DNA of 64,000 nt from Fusobacterium massiliense (GTDB taxonomy: Bacteria; Fusobacteriota; Fusobacteriia; Fusobacteriales; Fusobacteriaceae). The notes under the pieces are model-generated. The model was not told where the DNA came from and did no database searches. It saw nothing but the letters and a program-made list of their open reading frames with translations. The position numbers and the translations under genes were made by a program. Below, piece after piece: positions 62,155 through 64,000 of the stretch (positions are counted from its first letter, which is position 1; every line of letters begins with the position of its first letter). The stretch covers positions 806,001 to 870,000 of the forward strand of contig NZ_LT608327.1 in assembly GCF_900095705.1 (NCBI RefSeq), in the 5' to 3' direction.

Positions 62155-62889
62155 ATGAGAAAGAATATTAAAATAGAATACAGATATGATGGAAGTAATT
62201 ATTTTGGACTTCAAAGACAACCTAATCAAATAACTGTTCAAGGAGAAATAGAAAAAGTTTTAAAAATAATTACAAAAGAAGATATAAATTTAATTTCCGC
62301 TGGTAGAACTGATAGAGCTGTTCATGCTAATCATCAAGTTTCAAACTTCTTCACAACTTCCACAGTTCCTACAGAAAAATATAAATATATATTAAATAGA
62401 TTACTTCCTAAAGATATTGATATTTTAAAAGTGGAAGAAGTTGATTTAGACTTTAATGCCCGTTTTAATGCTAAATCAAGAGAGTATATTTATCTGCTTT
62501 CAACAGTAAAAAATCCATTTGAAAGTAGGTATTATAAATTTGTAAATACAAACATAAATACAAAAGAACTAGAAAAAATTTTTCAAAGTTTTGTAGGAAT
62601 CCATGATTTCAAGAACTTTAGATTAAACGATTGTTCTAGTAAGGTTACAATCAGAGAAATCTATAAAATCGAAGTTAGCTCTTTTGCAGAAAATAAAATA
62701 AAAATTTTAATAAAAGGTAGTTCCTTTTTGAAATCTCAGGTAAGAATTATGGTTGGTATTGCTTTAGAAATCTATAATAAAAATTTACCTTACAATCATA
62801 TAGAACTACTTCTTCAAGATTTTTCTAAGGAATATAAAAAATATTTAGCAGAACCTGAAGGTTTATATTTAAACAAAATAGAGTACTAG
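62155..62889 (+). CDS. truA: tRNA pseudouridine(38-40) synthase
   Basis: TruA makes pseudouridine at positions 38-40 of tRNA. The catalytic aspartate is D53 in [36 protein letters not shown] near the start, [16 protein letters not shown] and [14 protein letters not shown] are family segments. At 244 residues it is of normal length. The ribosome-binding site AAGGA is about ten bases upstream. Confidence 0.96.
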   Translation: MRKNIKIEYRYDGSNYFGLQRQPNQITVQGEIEKVLKIITKEDINLISAGRTDRAVHANHQVSNFFTTSTVPTEKYKYILNRLLPKDIDILKVEEVDLDFNARFNAKSREYIYLLSTVKNPFESRYYKFVNTNINTKELEKIFQSFVGIHDFKNFRLNDCSSKVTIREIYKIEVSSFAENKIKILIKGSSFLKSQVRIMVGIALEIYNKNLPYNHIELLLQDFSKEYKKYLAEPEGLYLNKIEY

Positions 62890-62905
62890 AAAGGAAAGAA
62901 AAACT

Positions 62906-63376
62906 ATGGAATTGGTTCATATAACAAATCCTGATTTTGAAACGATGTCTAAAATTATAAAAATTGAAAAAGAGGCTTTTGAAGGTTCAGGAAATGTTGA
63001 CCTATGGATTATAAAAGCTCTTATTAGATACGGTTTTGTTTTTGTTGTAAAAAAAGATGATGAAATTGTATCTATTGCTGAATACATGCAAGTTTTCAAT
63101 AAAAAATCTCTATTTCTTTATGGTATTTCTACCTTGAAAAAATATAGAAATCAAGGCTTTGCAAGTTTTCTACTTGATGAAACTGAAAAAATTTTAAAAA
63201 GCCTAGGTTTCGAAGAAATAGAATTAACTGTTGACCCTCAAAATATAATAGCTATTAACTTATATAAACATCATGGGTATACTATGGAAAAATTTTTAGA
63301 AGATGAATATGGAAAAAATGTACATAGATATATGATGAAAAAAGTTATAAATCACTTGACACAAATAAAAAAATAA
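62906..63376 (+). CDS. GNAT family N-acetyltransferase (RimI-like)
   Basis: This 156-residue protein is of the GNAT fold. The acetyl-CoA loop is in GISTLKKYRNQGFASFLLDETEKIL, and EIELTVDPQNIIAINLYKHHGYTMEKFLEDEYG is the RimI-like C-terminal pattern. It could acetylate ribosomal protein S18 or another amino group, but the substrate is unknown. It follows truA by 16 bp. The promoter of the Fur-family gene overlaps its end. Confidence 0.85.
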   Translation: MELVHITNPDFETMSKIIKIEKEAFEGSGNVDLWIIKALIRYGFVFVVKKDDEIVSIAEYMQVFNKKSLFLYGISTLKKYRNQGFASFLLDETEKILKSLGFEEIELTVDPQNIIAINLYKHHGYTMEKFLEDEYGKNVHRYMMKKVINHLTQIKK

Positions 63377-63384
63377 GATATTAT
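63356..63384 (+). promoter_or_regulatory. Promoter of the Fur-family regulator
   Basis: TTGACA (63356-63361), 17-base spacer, TATTAT (63379-63384). The -35 and most of the spacer lie inside the end of the acetyltransferase gene. Confidence 0.85.
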
Positions 63385-63398
63385 ATATTAGGTAAATC

Positions 63399-63413
63399 TA
63401 ACTAATTTAGTTA
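63399..63413 (+). promoter_or_regulatory. Palindromic operator candidate for the Fur-family regulator
   Basis: TAACTAATTTAGTTA is an inverted repeat with seven-base arms around one central base. It sits about 8 to 22 bases after the expected transcription start and just before the GGGGG ribosome-binding site. It resembles the A/T-rich boxes of Fur and PerR proteins, so autoregulation is likely. Confidence 0.65.
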
Positions 63414-63437
63414 AGTATTATAGAAAGGGGGATACAT

Positions 63438-63866
63438 ATGGAATTACACTTACATAAGTCTGAAATAGGTCATTATTTAAAAAAACATGATATAAAACCA
63501 TCTTATCAAAGAATGAAAATATTTCAATATTTTTTAGATAATCATAACCACCCAACTGTAGATACGATATATAAGGCTCTTTGTTCAGAGATACCCACTT
63601 TATCAAAAACAACCGTTTATAACACTTTAAATTTATTTATTGAAAAAAAATTGGTATATGTTTTAGTTATTGAAGAAAATGAAACAAGATATGATTTATT
63701 AACTGATACTCACGGTCACTTCAAATGTGAATGTTGTGGGGCATTATTTGATGTTGAGCTAAATATTGACTATAATGCTATAAAAGAATTAACAGGTTGT
63801 GAAATAGATGAAAAACATTTTTATTTCAAAGGAATATGTAAAAGTTGTAGAGAAAAAAATAATTAA
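63438..63866 (+). CDS. Fur/PerR family transcriptional regulator
   Basis: This 142-residue metal-dependent repressor has a winged-helix part (KPSYQRMKIFQYFLDNHNHPTVDTIYKALCSEIPTLSKTTVYNTLNLFIEKKLV). The dimerisation and metal domain has HGHFKCECCGALFDVE and a second CxxC in GICKSCREKNN, which together form the structural zinc site. Regulatory metal ligands include H in THGHF and D in YDLL. Whether it senses iron, zinc, manganese or peroxide is not clear. The CxxC pairs and the NETRYDLL loop lean towards PerR. A palindrome in its leader suggests self-control. Confidence 0.88.
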   Translation: MELHLHKSEIGHYLKKHDIKPSYQRMKIFQYFLDNHNHPTVDTIYKALCSEIPTLSKTTVYNTLNLFIEKKLVYVLVIEENETRYDLLTDTHGHFKCECCGALFDVELNIDYNAIKELTGCEIDEKHFYFKGICKSCREKNN

Positions 63867-63880
63867 CAACAAATATAAAT

Positions 63881-63914
63881 AAAAAGCTAGCACAAAAAAG
63901 TGGTAGCTTTTTTT
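63881..63914 (+). terminator. Terminator of the Fur-family gene
   Basis: AAAAAGCTA then GCAC pair with GTGG and TAGCTTTTT around an A-loop, followed by a long T-run. Confidence 0.92.
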
Positions 63915-63951
63915 ATTTATAAGGAAAGTATAAATTTAAATAGCAAAAATT

Positions 63952-64000
63952 AGTCTCTGACGTCCGTATTAGTTCGAAGAGCCTGTGTTCATTGAGCTCG
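63952..64000 (-). repeat. AGTCTCT hairpin repeat, copy 15 (cut by the window end)
   Basis: AGTCTCTGACGTCCG onwards to GAGCTCG at the window edge, preceded by the full reversed flank (AAGGAAAGTATAAAT and TTAAATAGCAAAAATT). Only the left half is visible. Confidence 0.9.

Overview
The window looks like chromosomal DNA of a Fusobacterium, probably the F. nucleatum group. It is very A+T-rich by eye. It pairs Gram-negative envelope genes (heptosyltransferases, a type V autotransporter, an outer-membrane barrel, a TraT lipoprotein, FtsX/EnvC) with genes more usual in Gram-positives (RNase J, SepF, NAD kinase-RecN, TlyA after Dxs). I see no prophage, insertion sequence, CRISPR array or rRNA. Most genes are housekeeping, packed in tight, often overlapping operons.

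Layout. 1-3247 (-): lipopolysaccharide core glycosyltransferases and a polysaccharide deacetylase. 3564-9559 (-): outer-membrane protein, small membrane protein, NadE, YwqK-like protein, YlqF, RsmI and a CtpA protease. 9663-22719 (-): one apparent 13-gene operon running DUF445, ruvB, an Rrf2 regulator, rsmE, mtaB, a LytR_C protein, an MreD-like protein, mrdA, RNase J, yhbY, dxs, an HD-domain protein, tlyA. 23063-25248: cysteine-synthase-like enzyme (+) and YeiH transporter (-). 25537-31272 (-): traT, phosphoglucomutase, hemW, yggS, sepF and a PP-loop enzyme. 31607-37273 (+): pnp, pgsA, yggT, rsmH, an FtsL-like gene and an rlmD-like gene. 37437-41321 (-): 5-oxoprolinase genes pxpABC with an NRAMP-type transporter. 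41529-41731 (+): two arginine tRNAs. 41973-45425 (-): a large autotransporter. 45822-50869 (-): ribosomal alpha operon with infA, map and adk. 51211-58586: a parvulin-like gene (+), then era, a degenerate recombinase, recN, nadK, envC and ftsX (-). 58753-63866 (+): MATE pump, flavin reductase, DHH phosphoesterase, truA, an acetyltransferase and a Fur-family regulator.

The most distinctive feature is a dispersed hairpin repeat of about 75 bp. There are 14 complete or internally deleted copies plus one half copy, and one of these is cut by the window end. All lie between genes. The ends are AGTCTCT and AGAGACT, and nearly the whole unit folds into one long imperfect hairpin inside conserved A/T-rich flanks. 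End bases covary in three copies, and a whole internal stem block is exchanged with pairing kept in two others. In three copies the hairpin core is inverted while the flanks keep their orientation. Flank orientation follows the direction of transcription, and one copy supplies the last codons and stop of tlyA. This points to a folded, selected element that may act as a terminator, mRNA leader or small mobile unit. It is not explained by the gene annotation.

Other points of note are a structured leader before rpsM resembling S4 autoregulatory leaders, a chromosomal TraT homologue, an XerC/D-like protein without catalytic residues between recN and era, ftsX-envC without an adjacent ftsE, and a self-operator-like palindrome in the fur-family promoter region.
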